Shown: piece after piece, positions 38,284 to 47,309 of the stretch
Position numbering within the stretch: position 1 is the stretch's first letter
Layout of the letters: each line of letters opens with the position of its first letter
Source of the DNA: Altererythrobacter sp. BO-6
GTDB taxonomy: Bacteria; Pseudomonadota; Alphaproteobacteria; Sphingomonadales; Sphingomonadaceae
DNA length: 64,000 nucleotides
NCBI RefSeq assembly: GCF_011047315.1
Contig: NZ_CP049259.1
Span: 2,895,001-2,959,000, forward strand
Reading direction: 5' to 3'
Notes under the pieces: generated by a model
The model's database searches: none
The model's input: the letters and a program-made list of their open reading frames with translations, nothing else
What the model was told of the DNA's origin: nothing
Translations under genes and position numbers: made by a program

Positions 38284-38841
38284 ATGAATGCCATTACCCA
38301 AATCTCAGAACCGCAGTCGCTTGAAGCTGGACCCCGCATCGGGTCTTCCTACGGAAGAGCTTCGCTTCCCGGGGTGCCGCACAATGAGGAGAGGAGCACG
38401 ATCTTCTCCCCTGAGGCCCAGGGCATATTCCTCGAGCACCTTTCCACCGGCGGCAATGTGCGGCTCGCCTGCCGGGCCTGCGGCGTTTCCCCGCAAACCG
38501 CCTATCGCGCGCGGCGCAAGTCGCCCGCGCTCGCGGCGCTGTGGGATGCGGCGCTCGTCTCCGCCCGCGTCCATGCCGCCGATGTGCTCGCCAATCGCGC
38601 GCTCGACGGGTGGGAGGAGGCGGTGTTTTATCACGGCGAGGAAGTGGCGCGGCGCACCCGCTATTCCGACCGGCTGCTGCTGGCGCATCTCGCGCGGCTC
38701 GACCGGCTGGCCGAATGCGCAGAGGTGCGGGCGGCCGAGGCGCTGCTCGACGGGGCGATCGACACCTTGCGCAAGGGCGAGGAGCTGGAGGAGGCGGTGT
38801 GCGGGCAGCTCTCGGCCCGTGCTTCCCGCAGGAGCGCATAA
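38284..38841 (+). CDS. HTH-containing hypothetical protein (terminase-small-subunit-like pattern)
   Basis: Protein of 185 residues; ATG 38284 follows GCAGGAGCG. Residues about 45-80 read FLEHLSTGGNVRLACRACGV then SPQTAYRARRKSPALAALWD, a helix-turn-helix pattern as in small terminase subunits and Sphingomonadales regulators. The remainder is helical and charged. No other phage gene is near, so a regulatory or DNA-binding role is as likely as a prophage remnant. It follows the AT-rich region but has the host's high GC. The stop TAA overlaps an ATG at 38841, which opens only a 23-codon frame. Confidence 0.65.
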   Translation: MNAITQISEPQSLEAGPRIGSSYGRASLPGVPHNEERSTIFSPEAQGIFLEHLSTGGNVRLACRACGVSPQTAYRARRKSPALAALWDAALVSARVHAADVLANRALDGWEEAVFYHGEEVARRTRYSDRLLLAHLARLDRLAECAEVRAAEALLDGAIDTLRKGEELEEAVCGQLSARASRRSA

Positions 38842-38867
38842 TGGGGAGAAAAACAATCCCTTGGACT

Positions 38868-38886
38868 GTGTTCCATGTGTTCCATC
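38868..38886. repeat. 19-bp repeat built of tandem ATGGAACAC units (copy 1)
   Basis: On the minus strand this reads GATGGAACACATGGAACAC, two direct ATGGAACAC units. The identical 19 bases occur on the plus strand at 43136-43154. Here it lies in the 127-base gap after the HTH gene. Confidence 0.7.
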
Positions 38887-38968
38887 CCCGCCCTCAAGCA
38901 GCGCAGCGGTAGGGCGGAAAGGGACGCCCAAAACCCCTCCCGCAAAACCCTGCCCGGACTGTGGCGGG

Positions 38969-39253
38969 ATGTGCGCCACGCCCTATGCCGTTCTGGGGCC
39001 GGACGATTGCGACTTCTACGACAACCGGATGGCGCGGATGGAGGCGGCGCGGCCCGCGGGCGCGGCGGATGCGTGGACGGTGGCGGTGCGCGCCGGGCTC
39101 GATCCCGCGAAGGTCGCGGATCTGCAGCTCGAAGCGTTCGAGGCCGAGGGGCACGAGTGGTGGCTGGTCACCAGCGATGCGGAAGTGATCGAATCGGTCC
39201 TCTACAATTACCCCGAAGAACGGGTGGCGAATGCGCCTGATGCGGGCGATTGA
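38969..39253 (+). CDS. Small hypothetical protein, 94 residues
   Basis: ATG 38969 gives MCATPYAVLGPDDCDFYDNR, with a conserved-looking centre LDPAKVADLQLEAFEAEGHE and WWLVTSDAEVIESVLYNYPE. The upstream in-frame codons include CPDCGG, a possible zinc-ribbon half, so the true start may lie a little further upstream although no good start codon is seen there. Acidic and soluble; no family recognised. It follows the HTH gene on the same strand and may share its transcript. Confidence 0.55.
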   Translation: MCATPYAVLGPDDCDFYDNRMARMEAARPAGAADAWTVAVRAGLDPAKVADLQLEAFEAEGHEWWLVTSDAEVIESVLYNYPEERVANAPDAGD

Positions 39254-39314
39254 TCGACTCGCTGCGCGCGCGTAAATTGCGGCCTGGGGCAGGGGTGCCC
39301 CAGGGAGAGGACGC

Positions 39315-39779
39315 ATGAAAACGGGGATGGGATTGGCGCTGGCAGGGGCTCTGGCGGCGTTGGCGGGGCTGGGCGCGGCGGGCGCGGCGGGCGGTGCGGC
39401 GGCGCAGGACCGCGGGCAGTTCGCCTATGTCGGGACGAGCCTGTTCGGCGAGTACGAAAGCGGGCACAAGGGCGCGGGCGAGGATGCCAGCGCGGACTTT
39501 TCCGCCGAGATCGACCTGAAGGCGGGGCGGATGTGTTATCTGCTCGAAGGCGAGGGGCTGGACGAGGTCATTGCGGCGCATATCCACGAAGGCGGCAAGG
39601 ACCAGAACGGGCCGCCGGTGGTGACGCTGGAGATGGTCGGCCCCAAGGGTGACGATGTCTGCGTGGCGGTGGACAAGGAACTGCTCGACCGGATCGCGAA
39701 GCGGCCCGAACGCTATTACGTCAATATCCACACCAAGGCCTTCCCCGAAGGCGCGGTGCGGGGGCAGCTGGGGGAGTAG
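39315..39779 (+). CDS. Secreted CHRD-domain protein
   Basis: Protein of 154 residues. A long Ala/Gly signal peptide ends near GGAAAQD. The rest fits the CHRD domain: AEIDLKAGRMCYLLEGEGLD, VIAAHIHEGGKDQNGPPVV, and the ending YYVNIHTKAFPEGAVRGQL. CHRD proteins are secreted beta-sandwiches of unclear function. ATG 39315 follows GGGAGAGG. Monocistronic; convergent with the next gene. Confidence 0.82.
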   Translation: MKTGMGLALAGALAALAGLGAAGAAGGAAAQDRGQFAYVGTSLFGEYESGHKGAGEDASADFSAEIDLKAGRMCYLLEGEGLDEVIAAHIHEGGKDQNGPPVVTLEMVGPKGDDVCVAVDKELLDRIAKRPERYYVNIHTKAFPEGAVRGQLGE

Positions 39780-39789
39780 CGGTTCTCGG

Positions 39790-40392
39790 TCAGGCGCCGG
39801 ATAGCGCCATCAGCTGCGCCAGGCCTTCCTGCTCCTCGGCGGAGAGTTCCTCGGCAATGCCGCAGCGCGGATCGGTTTTCTGCAGGGCGCGGATCATCGC
39901 GTCATTGATCGGGATCGGGTCGCAGCCATGGTCGGTGCTGCAGATCATGTCGAATTCGGGTGCGGCCTTCTGGTGGCACTCGAGGCAATTTCCGCCGAAG
40001 CGGTTGACCACGTCGGCGTGGCCGCGCTTGCGGATCGCGCTGCCGGCGGGGCCGACGTCGAGCTCGAAGAATTCCCAGTCGTTGGTTTCCTTGCTGAAGC
40101 CGGGCGCGCGCTTGACCATCGCTTCGCCGGGGACGAGCTGGACCACGGAGCCGACCGGGAAGGTGCCGCCGGTTTCGGACCTGGCGACGGCGATGGTGCC
40201 CTCGAGGTCGCCGTCGAGATTGGCGACGAAGAAGCGATCGACCGCGGTCATGTCGCGGATGCAGCCGAAGGTGGCATCGGTGATGGCGTCGCTGGCGAGC
40301 TGCTCGGCGGCTTGTTCGGCCGGCTTGGCGCAAGCGCTGAGCGCGAATGTCAGCGCGGTGGCCATCAGAAGCTGGTGTGGTGTGCGGCGCAT
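39790..40392 (-). CDS. Lipoprotein with a single haem motif (cytochrome P460-like)
   Basis: Protein of 200 residues from ATG 40392 (GAGGATCACC upstream). Lipobox FALSAC (Cys21). One CxxCH haem-attachment motif at Cys136-Leu-Glu-Cys139-His140 (GGNCLECHQK), preceded by TNDWEFFELDVGPAGSA. The pattern suits P460/DUF-type mono-haem periplasmic proteins. Extra cysteines follow the haem site (DMICSTDHGC). Redox partner unknown; no cytochrome genes adjoin. An upstream in-frame start at 40446 would add 18 residues before the signal and is unlikely. Confidence 0.75.
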   Translation of the reverse strand: MRRTPHQLLMATALTFALSACAKPAEQAAEQLASDAITDATFGCIRDMTAVDRFFVANLDGDLEGTIAVARSETGGTFPVGSVVQLVPGEAMVKRAPGFSKETNDWEFFELDVGPAGSAIRKRGHADVVNRFGGNCLECHQKAAPEFDMICSTDHGCDPIPINDAMIRALQKTDPRCGIAEELSAEEQEGLAQLMALSGA

Positions 40393-40463
40393 GGTGATCC
40401 TCCCCTGAAGAGCGGGGAAGGTGCGGTGGTTGTGGCGGGATGTCAAACGGTGAGTGGTGCCGC

Positions 40464-40991
40464 TTAGCCGGACAGCAGCTCCAGCGTCACTTCGCCGCTG
40501 CCGGCGCCGATCAGGCCAAGCTCGGTTGCGGCGGCCCGGCTGACGTCGATCACCCGGTTTCCATGGAAGGGGCCGCGGTCATTGATGCGGACGACGACGC
40601 TGCGGCCATTGGCGCGGTTGGTGATCCGGACCATGCTGCCGAAGGGCAGGGTGCGATGGGCGGCGGTCATCGCGTGCATGTCGAACGCTTCGCCGCTGGC
40701 GGTGCGGCGGCCGTGGAACCGCTTGCCGTAAAACGAAGCGCGGCCGGTGCCGAGGGTTTCGCTGACGGAGCTGGCGGGTTGCTCGATCGGCGGCTCGATT
40801 GCTGTGAGATCGACCGCGCTCGGCGGATGATCGTGCGGTGCCGGATCGACCGCCAGCGGCGCGAATGATGTGTCAAAATCGGCCGGGCCTGGCGTGCCGG
40901 TATCCCGTGCCTGCACGCTGCCAGCGAGCAGCGCGAGCGCGGCCATGGCAAGCAATGGGCGATGCCCTTGTCGAGAACGCTCCCGTCCCAT
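40464..40991 (-). CDS. rlpA: RlpA-like septal/cell-wall protein (DPBB domain)
   Basis: Exported protein of 175 residues with a signal peptide ending GSVQARD. After a Pro-rich linker the double-psi beta-barrel of RlpA appears: [56 protein letters not shown]. The acid His/Asp residues tied to lytic transglycosylase activity are present. No SPOR domain, so it is the short form. It would act on denuded glycan in the periplasm. Confidence 0.85.
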   Translation of the reverse strand: MGRERSRQGHRPLLAMAALALLAGSVQARDTGTPGPADFDTSFAPLAVDPAPHDHPPSAVDLTAIEPPIEQPASSVSETLGTGRASFYGKRFHGRRTASGEAFDMHAMTAAHRTLPFGSMVRITNRANGRSVVVRINDRGPFHGNRVIDVSRAAATELGLIGAGSGEVTLELLSG

Positions 40992-41227
40992 GCGTTCGCT
41001 TTACATCGCGTGCAGTCGCTGTGGCAAATTTCGCCTGTGCAAACCGGCGCAAGCTTCGCGGGTTTCGCCGACAACGGTGCAGATTCCGCGATCAGTTGAA
41101 ACGGAAATAAAAGGAGAATCGCTTGCGGTGTTCAGCCAGTTTCTGTTCGGACAAAGCAAATGGGGCCGACATTGCTGCCGACCCCACTCTCACCAGCGCG
41201 TGGTCTTCTCTTCTGGCGAACCTTCCA

Positions 41228-41297
41228 AGAAGCGCTTGGCGCCCGATGTCTAATCCTCCAACGGGTTGGAGGGTTTCGTCACCGGCGCTCGCGCCGG
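41228..41297. other. Three successive hairpins in the 40992-41814 gap
   Basis: CCAAG-AAGCG-CTTGG (about 41225-41239), CCTCCAA-CGGG-TTGGAGG (41255-41272) followed by GTTT, and CCGGCG-CTCG-CGCCGG (41282-41297). Closely spaced perfect stems suggest a folded RNA or terminators for transcripts from either side. No known RNA family recognised. Confidence 0.45.
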
Positions 41298-41700
41298 CAT
41301 CCGGTTTCGCTTTTCAGCTGGTCCTACCTGTCCTGGCCGAAGCCATTCCTGGCGGTGCCTGCCTTCCGGCGATACCGAGACCATTCCCCTTTTGGCGGCT
41401 ACCTTTCTCAAACGGCTGGATTTCGCCTCAGCGTCTTCCCTCCATCGATCGGCAACCAGGTTCCTGGCCTTACCGGTGGATCTGCGATCGCGTTCTCCTC
41501 AATCAACCGCTCTTGCTTCCGGCTTTCGCCTTCGTCATGACCGGTCTCAAAGACCGCGTGGACAATCACCACCGCGTCGGATGTTCTGAGAAACTCTCGT
41601 GAAATCAACTCCTTGGAGCCAGATTTCCGGTTGGGTTTCTCTCCCTTCCGATGTTTTGAGACTGCGCCTTCCGACTGAGTCGCGCAAGTTTGGCAAGCCC

Positions 41701-41749
41701 GAGTTTTCCACTTTTCCTCAGAACAGCTGTGGACGAGAGTGGATAACTC
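41701..41749. promoter_or_regulatory. 11-bp inverted repeat with three DnaA-box-like 9-mers
   Basis: GAGTTTTCCAC at 41701-41711 and GTGGATAACTC at 41739-41749 match as inverted arms at 10 of 11 positions, with CAGCTG near the centre. Three elements resemble the DnaA box TGTGGATAA: AGTGGATAA (8 of 9), TGTGGACGA (7 of 9) and AGTGGAAAA (7 of 9, opposite strand). It lies downstream of argG. It could be a DnaA-controlled site or an operator. Confidence 0.4.
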
Positions 41750-41814
41750 AACGCTTCATCGCAAAAATAGGATGCCTTCGCTGCAATCGCGCCACGCGAG
41801 CCATTTCAGGTGCG

Positions 41815-43036
41815 TCATTTCTTGCGATCGCGCTGCGCCAAAAGGCGCAGGCGAAGCGCGTTGAGCTTGATGAAGCCCGCGGCGTCTTTCTGGTCATAGG
41901 CGCCCGCATCGTCCTCAAAGGTCACATGCGCTTCGGAATAGAGCGAATTGGGGCTCTTGCGGCCCACCACGCTGGCCAGCCCCTTGTAGAGCTTGAGCCT
42001 CACGGTGCCTGTCACCTTCTCCTGCGACAGGTCGATCGCTGCCTGCAGCATCTCGCGCTCGGGGCTGAACCAGAAGCCATTGTAGATCAACTCGGCATAC
42101 TTCGGCATCAGCTCGTCCTTGAGGTGCGCTGCCCCGCGATCGAAGCGTGATCTGCTCGATCCCGCGATGCGCGCGGGCGTAGATTTCGCCGCCCGGGGTC
42201 TCGTACATGCCGCGGCTCTTCATGCCGACAAAGCGGTTCTCGACCAGGTCGAGCCGGCCGATGCCGTGCTTGCGGCCAAGGTCGTTGAGCGCAGCCAGAA
42301 GCGTTGCCGGGCTCATCGCTTCGCCATTCAAGGCAACGCCGTCCCCGCGTTCAAAGTCGATGGTGATGTATTCCGGCGTGTCCGGCGCATCTTCAGGATG
42401 GTCCGTTCGCGAATAGACGTAATCCGGGGTTTCTTCCCACGGATCTTCCAGCACTTTGCCTTCAGACGAGGTGTGCAGGAGGTTGGCGTCGGTCGAGAAC
42501 GGACTGTCGCCGCGCTTGTCCTTGGGCACCATGATCTGGTGCGCTTCGGCCCAGGCGATCAGCGCGGTACGGCTGGTGAGGTCCCATTCGCGCCACGGGG
42601 CAATCACCTTGATATCCGGATCGAGCGCATAGGCCGAAAGCTCGAAGCGCACCTGATCATTGCCCTTGCCGGTGGCACCATGGGCAATCGCATCGGCGCC
42701 GGTTTCATGCGCGATTTCGACCAGGCGCTTGGAAATCAGCGGGCGAGCGATCGAAGTGCCCAGCAGATAATCGCCTTCATAGCGGGCATTGGCGCGCATC
42801 ATCGGGAACACGAAATCGCGCACGAACTCCTCGCGCAGATCCTCGATGAAGATGTGCTTGTCCGGAATGCCCATGGCGCGCGCCTTGGCGCGGGCAGGCT
42901 CGATCTCCTCGCCCTGGCCAAGGTCAGCGGTGAAGGTCACGACCTCAAGCCCGCGCTCTACCTCGAGCCATTTTGCAATCACGGAGGTATCGAGACCGCC
43001 GCTGTAAGCAAGAACTACGCGTTTGATATCGGACAT
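41815..43036 (-). pseudogene. argG: Argininosuccinate synthase with one frameshift
   Basis: Joins citrulline and aspartate with ATP in arginine synthesis. From ATG 43036 the ATP-binding [11 protein letters not shown] and the body to [13 protein letters not shown] are normal. The frame then breaks at the A-pair 42143-42144 and resumes as [20 protein letters not shown] through the conserved C-terminus to the stop at 41815. Removing one base of the pair restores Thr-Leu-Asp-Arg-Gly exactly, giving 406 residues. Everything else is intact, so a base error in the assembly is more likely than loss of arginine synthesis. Confidence 0.93.
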
Positions 43037-43135
43037 TGCAGTTACCCCGGGGAAATTCGCCGCGCGACTATCAGGCGTGTGGGTCTTGTGCAATTGCGAA
43101 TAGGCCGACCGGTAACGCGCGTTCGGTCCGGGCAC

Positions 43136-43154
43136 GATGGAACACATGGAACAC
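43136..43154. repeat. 19-bp repeat built of tandem ATGGAACAC units (copy 2)
   Basis: Identical to 38868-38886 but in opposite orientation, 100 bases upstream of the argG start and about 180 upstream of the acyltransferase. The two ATG codons in it open a 34-codon plus-strand frame ([12 protein letters not shown]...) without a ribosome site. Confidence 0.7.
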
Positions 43155-43317
43155 GGTTCATGCGAAGAAAAATGCTCGGCAAGATCGCCATGCCGATCCG
43201 TCCCGATTGCCCTGATCCGCATGTGCTCATCGGATCGTAGATAAGGCGCTGATCCGAAGTAGGAAAACGCGACCATCGATCCTATGTATGGCAGATCGGG
43301 CCGCAAGGGGATCGCTG

Positions 43318-44685
43318 GTGAAGATGTGGAACAAGGCGCGCGAACTGGCAGAGCTGGCGCCGCCAGAGCGAAACCGCTGGGTCGATTTCCTGCGCGCGCT
43401 CTCAATCATGGCAGTGGTGATCGGACACTGGCTGGTCGCGGCCCCCTATATCGACGCTGACGGCGCAGTGCAGGGCGGTCACCTGCTTGGCATCCTGCCA
43501 TGGAGCCAGTGGCTGACCTGGGGCTTCCAGGTGATGCCGATCTTCTTCCTCGTCGGCGGCTATTCCAATGGCGTCAGCTGGAGTGCGCAATTGCGCAAAC
43601 GGCAACCCGGGCAGACCGGACTCTATCGCGACTGGTTCGCCAGCCGGGTCCAGCGGCTGATCACGCCGGTCTTTCCGGTGCTGTTGCTTTGGGCGGGCCT
43701 TGCATTCGCCATGACACTGGCCGGGATGGACCGGGCCAATGTGAAGCTTGCTACCCAGCTGGCATTGGTGCCGGTGTGGTTCCTGGCGGTGTACCTGCTG
43801 GTAACCGCGCTGACGCCGTTGAGCCTGCGCGCCTGGCAAAGGTTTCGCTGGGGCAGCATCGCTGTTCTGGTGGCGGCTGCCGTTGCGATCGACTGGCTCA
43901 CCCTGGCGCAGGGCGTGCCCTATGTGAACTTCGCCAATTTCCTGTTCGTGTGGGTGGGTATCCACCAGCTTGGCTATGCGTGGAACGATGGCGCATTTGC
44001 CAGCGTGGTGAGGGCGCTGGCGTGGTTTGCGGCCGCGCTGGCGGCGCTGATCGGCCTGACAGTATTCGGACCCTATCCGATCGCGATGATTGGCGTTCCC
44101 GGGGCAGAGATAACCAATTCAATGCCGCCCACGATCGCGCTGCTGGCGTTGGGCGTGATGCAGGCCGGGCTGGTACTGGCACTCGAACCATGGGGGCGCC
44201 GGATGCTTCAAAACCTTGGCGTCTGGACGGCCACCGTGCTGATGAATGGCATGATCATGACCGTCTATCTGTGGCACCTGACCGCGTTTGTGCTGGTGAT
44301 GGTATTTGCCTGGCTGATGGGCGGTGTCGGCTTGCACGTCTTTCCGGGAACGGCCGAATGGTGGTGGACGCGCCCGATCTGGTTTGCACTCTACATCGCA
44401 GCGCTCTTGCCGATGATCGCGCTGTTTGCCCGGCACGAGCGCATGTTCGGCCCGATCCGGGGAGGGCGCACCGTGCCCAGACTGCGTGTGGCGCTGGGCG
44501 TGCTGGCGATCTGCGTTGGCCTCGCCATGACCGCAGCGATCAGCATTGCCAGCCCGGAAGGGCTGACCGGCGTAAGGTTTTGGGTTGTGGCGCTTCCCTT
44601 TGTCGGCGCGGCGCTGCTGGGCTTCGGTCCGGTATATGGCTGGTTCAGGCGTGACCGGCAGGCGTCAGGCGGATCGGTCGGCTAA
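43318..44685 (+). CDS. Acyltransferase 3 family membrane protein (OafA/YrhL type)
   Basis: About 455 residues with ten or more membrane segments. The N-terminus has [20 protein letters not shown], the acyltransferase-3 signature with the conserved Arg and His, then [19 protein letters not shown]. These enzymes acylate sugars of cell-surface glycans at the inner membrane; the substrate is unknown. The GTG at 43318 has AGGGG eight bases upstream; ATG 43288 (ten codons earlier) and ATG 43324 are alternatives. Its 3' end overlaps the convergent cyclopropane-synthase gene by 21 bases. Confidence 0.8.
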   Translation: MKMWNKARELAELAPPERNRWVDFLRALSIMAVVIGHWLVAAPYIDADGAVQGGHLLGILPWSQWLTWGFQVMPIFFLVGGYSNGVSWSAQLRKRQPGQTGLYRDWFASRVQRLITPVFPVLLLWAGLAFAMTLAGMDRANVKLATQLALVPVWFLAVYLLVTALTPLSLRAWQRFRWGSIAVLVAAAVAIDWLTLAQGVPYVNFANFLFVWVGIHQLGYAWNDGAFASVVRALAWFAAALAALIGLTVFGPYPIAMIGVPGAEITNSMPPTIALLALGVMQAGLVLALEPWGRRMLQNLGVWTATVLMNGMIMTVYLWHLTAFVLVMVFAWLMGGVGLHVFPGTAEWWWTRPIWFALYIAALLPMIALFARHERMFGPIRGGRTVPRLRVALGVLAICVGLAMTAAISIASPEGLTGVRFWVVALPFVGAALLGFGPVYGWFRRDRQASGGSVG

Positions 44686-45917
44686 GCGCAATTCCGCCTC
44701 GGCCATATAACCGCGCGTCAGCGGCAGCGCGTGGCGGCTGCGCGCGAACTGGATCTGGTAATTGCCCATGCCGCCATATTCGAAGACCGATGTCGCGCCC
44801 GCGAGATAGAAGGTCCACATGCGGTAAAAGCGCTCGTCCATCATGGCGATGATGGCATCGCGTTTGGCCTCGCAATTGGCGTACCAGGCGCGCAGGGTCC
44901 TGGCATAATGCAGCCGCAGCGTTTCGATGTCGGAATGGATCAGGCGCATCTTTTCGGACGCGGCGAGCGTTTCGGACAAGGCCGGGATATAGCCGCCCGG
45001 GAAGATGTATTTCGCGGTGAAGGCATCGGTTGTTCCGGGCCCGCCAAACCGGCCGATGGTGTGGAGCAGCATCACGCCGTCATCGGCGAGCAAATTGGCG
45101 CAGGCGCGAAAGAATGTCTCGAACTGCGGGCGCCCGACGTGCTCGAACATGCCGACCGAGACGATCCGGTCGAACTTTTCGCCGCGCGCAGCGAGATCGC
45201 GATAATCGACCAGCTCGAAGCTGACGCGATCAGCGACACCGGCGGCCTCCGCGCGCTCGCGGGCAAGCGCCAGCTGTTCCTCTGACAGGGTTATGCCCAG
45301 CACCCGGACGTCGAAATGCCGGGCCAGGTAAATGGCCATGCCGCCCCAGCCGCAGCCGATGTCGAGCACCCGCTGCCCGTCTAAAAGCGCCAGCTTCGCC
45401 GCGATATGCGCGAGCTTGGCCTCCTGCGCCTGGGCCAGCGTTTCCACTCCATCTGCCCAGTAGGCGCAACTGTATTGCATGTGCTCGGGATCGAGCATCA
45501 GGCGGTAGAAGTCGTTGCCGATGTCATAATGGTGCGCGACGTTGCGTTTGGCGCTGCGGGCTTCATTGAAAGAATTGGCGATGAACTTGGCACCGTTGCG
45601 CAGGCGCCTGAGGGGGGAGGGGGCTTCAGCCTGCCGCCACGCTCCCACGGCTGGTTGGCGCGCACCAGCTGGATAAGCTGCATGATGTCGCCCTGTTCGA
45701 TGACGATGCGCCCGTCCATATAGGCCTCGCCAGCGCCGAGCCGCGGATCGAGTACTATGTCGCGCGCCACGCGGCTGTCAGTGAAACGGATGGCGACTTC
45801 GGGAGAGCCTTCCTCGGGGCTGCCGAGGGTGTGCGTCTTGCCTGAGGCTAGGGTAAGGGTGAGCTGGCCGCGCTTGACGATCGAGCCGAGGAACCGGTCG
45901 ATCAGCGCGCTGCTCAT
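44665..45917 (-). pseudogene. Cyclopropane-fatty-acyl-phospholipid synthase family protein, one frameshift
   Basis: SAM-dependent methyltransferase that would modify unsaturated membrane lipids. ATG 45917 gives MSSALIDRFLGSIVKRGQLT and the family N-terminal domain (LDPRLGAGEAYMDGRIVIEQ). The frame breaks in the G-run at 45619-45623 and resumes as PSPLRRLRNGAKFIANS, then HHYDIGNDFYRLML, the SAM site VLDIGCGWGGMAIYLA and FPGGYIPALSE. One added C in the coding strand (five to six) restores 417 residues, so an assembly homopolymer error is likely. It overlaps the upstream paralogue stop (ATGA). Confidence 0.87.
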
Positions 45918-47230
45918 TCCGCCGCTTCCCTCAGCTCCGGATCGAAGCGCCATGCAGGCACTTCCGCCATAGCACGCAACCGGGCGGATTCCTCGGCGAT
46001 GTATTCGCGCGTCATCGGGATCGCCGCGCGATCCTTCACATACTGGATCTGCCAGTTCACCATCATGCCATTGCGAAAGCTCTGTTCCGCCCCGGCGAGA
46101 TAGAACAGCCACATGCGGTAGAACTGCTCGTCATACATCTCTGTGATCTCCTGGCGGTGCATCACAGTGCGATTGTACCACTCTTCCAGCGTATAGCTGT
46201 AATGGAATCGCATCGCCTCGACGTCCATCACCTGCCAGCCGGCCTTTTCGCTTTCGCTCACGAGTTCGGACAGCGCGGGGATATAGCCGCCGGGGAAGAT
46301 GTATTTGCGGGTCCAGGCATCGGTGAATCCGGGCGGGCCCGAACGGCCGCAGCAGTGGCTGATCATCACGCCGCCGGGCTTGAGCAGGCGGTGCGTGTGC
46401 TCGAAGAATTGCGGGTAGTGGATCGTGCCGACATGTTCGAGCAGCCCGACGGAGGATATCCGGTCGAACTCGCCGGTGACGTCGCGATAGTCCATCAGGT
46501 GGAACTGCACCTTGTCTGCCACGCCTTCGGCCTCGGCCCGTTCCTTGCAGAAGGCGATCTGGTCAGGCGCGAGCGCTACGCCGGTTACTTCCACGCCGTA
46601 CATCTTGTGCAGGTAGAGCGCGAAACCGCCCCAGCCGCAGCCAATGTCCAGCACTTTCATGCCCGGCTTCAGATACATCTTGGCGGCGAGATGCGCCTTC
46701 TTGTCCATCTGCGCCTGCTCGAGCGAGGTCGATGCCGGATCGTCCTCGCGGTAATAGGCCATGGTGTACTGGCGATCCTCGTCCAGGAAACGCTCGTAGA
46801 GTTCGCGGGTGAGGTTATAGGTGTGCTCGGCATTCTTGCGGGCCGATCCGCGCAGATTGATGCCGTCGATGGCCGCGATCGCCTTGTGCGCCAGCTTGCG
46901 CAGTGGACCCTGAGCTTTCAGCGTTTCGTCGCCCAGCCGCTTTGCGTTCATGGTGACGAACAGGATCATGTCGCGGATGTCATGCGGCGCCTCGACCACC
47001 AGCCAGCCCCACATGAACGCCTCGCCCGCGCCCAGCTGCGGATAGCGGGCGATATGCGCGGCAGCCTTTGGGTGCGTCAGCCGGATGTGGACGGGGCCGG
47101 GCCTGCCGCCCACTTCGGGGGGATAGCTGCCCGGTTCGGTACCGTAGACATATTCCCTGCCGTCATGATCGGTCACGATCAGCTGCCCGTGCTTGATCGC
47201 CTTCTTCAGGAATTTGTCCAGCAACCACAT
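45914..47230 (-). CDS. Cyclopropane-fatty-acyl-phospholipid synthase family protein
   Basis: Paralogue of the downstream gene, 438 residues. ATG 47230 (MWLLDKFLKKAIKHGQLIVT) with GGGGGG ten bases upstream. The N-terminal domain has YPQLGAGEAFMWGWLVVEAP, the SAM motif is VLDIGCGWGGFALYLHKMYG, and EHVGTIHYPQFFEHTHRLLK and KYIFPGGYIPALSE follow. Two adjacent CFA-type enzymes may act on different lipids, or one may make a different methylated lipid. Longer in-frame starts up to 47464 run into the divergent DUF1801 gene and are rejected. Confidence 0.9.
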   Translation of the reverse strand: MWLLDKFLKKAIKHGQLIVTDHDGREYVYGTEPGSYPPEVGGRPGPVHIRLTHPKAAAHIARYPQLGAGEAFMWGWLVVEAPHDIRDMILFVTMNAKRLGDETLKAQGPLRKLAHKAIAAIDGINLRGSARKNAEHTYNLTRELYERFLDEDRQYTMAYYREDDPASTSLEQAQMDKKAHLAAKMYLKPGMKVLDIGCGWGGFALYLHKMYGVEVTGVALAPDQIAFCKERAEAEGVADKVQFHLMDYRDVTGEFDRISSVGLLEHVGTIHYPQFFEHTHRLLKPGGVMISHCCGRSGPPGFTDAWTRKYIFPGGYIPALSELVSESEKAGWQVMDVEAMRFHYSYTLEEWYNRTVMHRQEITEMYDEQFYRMWLFYLAGAEQSFRNGMMVNWQIQYVKDRAAIPMTREYIAEESARLRAMAEVPAWRFDPELREAAE

Positions 47231-47309
47231 AATCTTGCGTCCCCCCAGTGCAGACTTGCTGACAGACTGCGCGTGCAAGGCTAGGCTGTCAATCGCGGAG
47301 GGGATGGAG

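Larger units (their letters stand above)
40992..41814. other. 823-bp region without a supported gene, rich in structure
   Basis: All three plus frames stay open over about 41266-41540, giving overlapping frames of 107-159 codons, but none has a recognisable protein, domain or good ribosome site. The minus strand has a 66-codon frame (41608-41408) and a fragment ending FLEGSPEEKTTRW near 41195-41250 that looks like a decayed C-terminus. Hairpins cluster at 41228-41297 and an inverted repeat with DnaA-box-like elements lies at 41701-41749. It may be a decayed gene or a structured RNA. Confidence 0.5.

Noticed and set aside
38284..38841. Prophage, on the basis of the terminase-small-subunit-like HTH
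   Set aside because: No large terminase, capsid, tail, integrase or attachment repeats are nearby, and the gene has the host base composition.
38841..38912. 23-codon frame MGRKTIPWTVFHVFHPRP overlapping the HTH gene stop
   Set aside because: Too short, no family, and its centre is the 19-base repeat, which explains the repeated Val-Phe-His.
41123..41602. Plus-strand frame of 159 codons in the gap before argG
   Set aside because: It is rich in Ser, Pro and Trp, has no domain, no ribosome site, and two other plus frames are open over the same bases, so openness reflects composition, not coding.
41815..43036. argG as a true pseudogene, implying arginine auxotrophy
   Set aside because: One base restores the full conserved protein and the same class of error recurs four more times in the window; assembly error is more likely.
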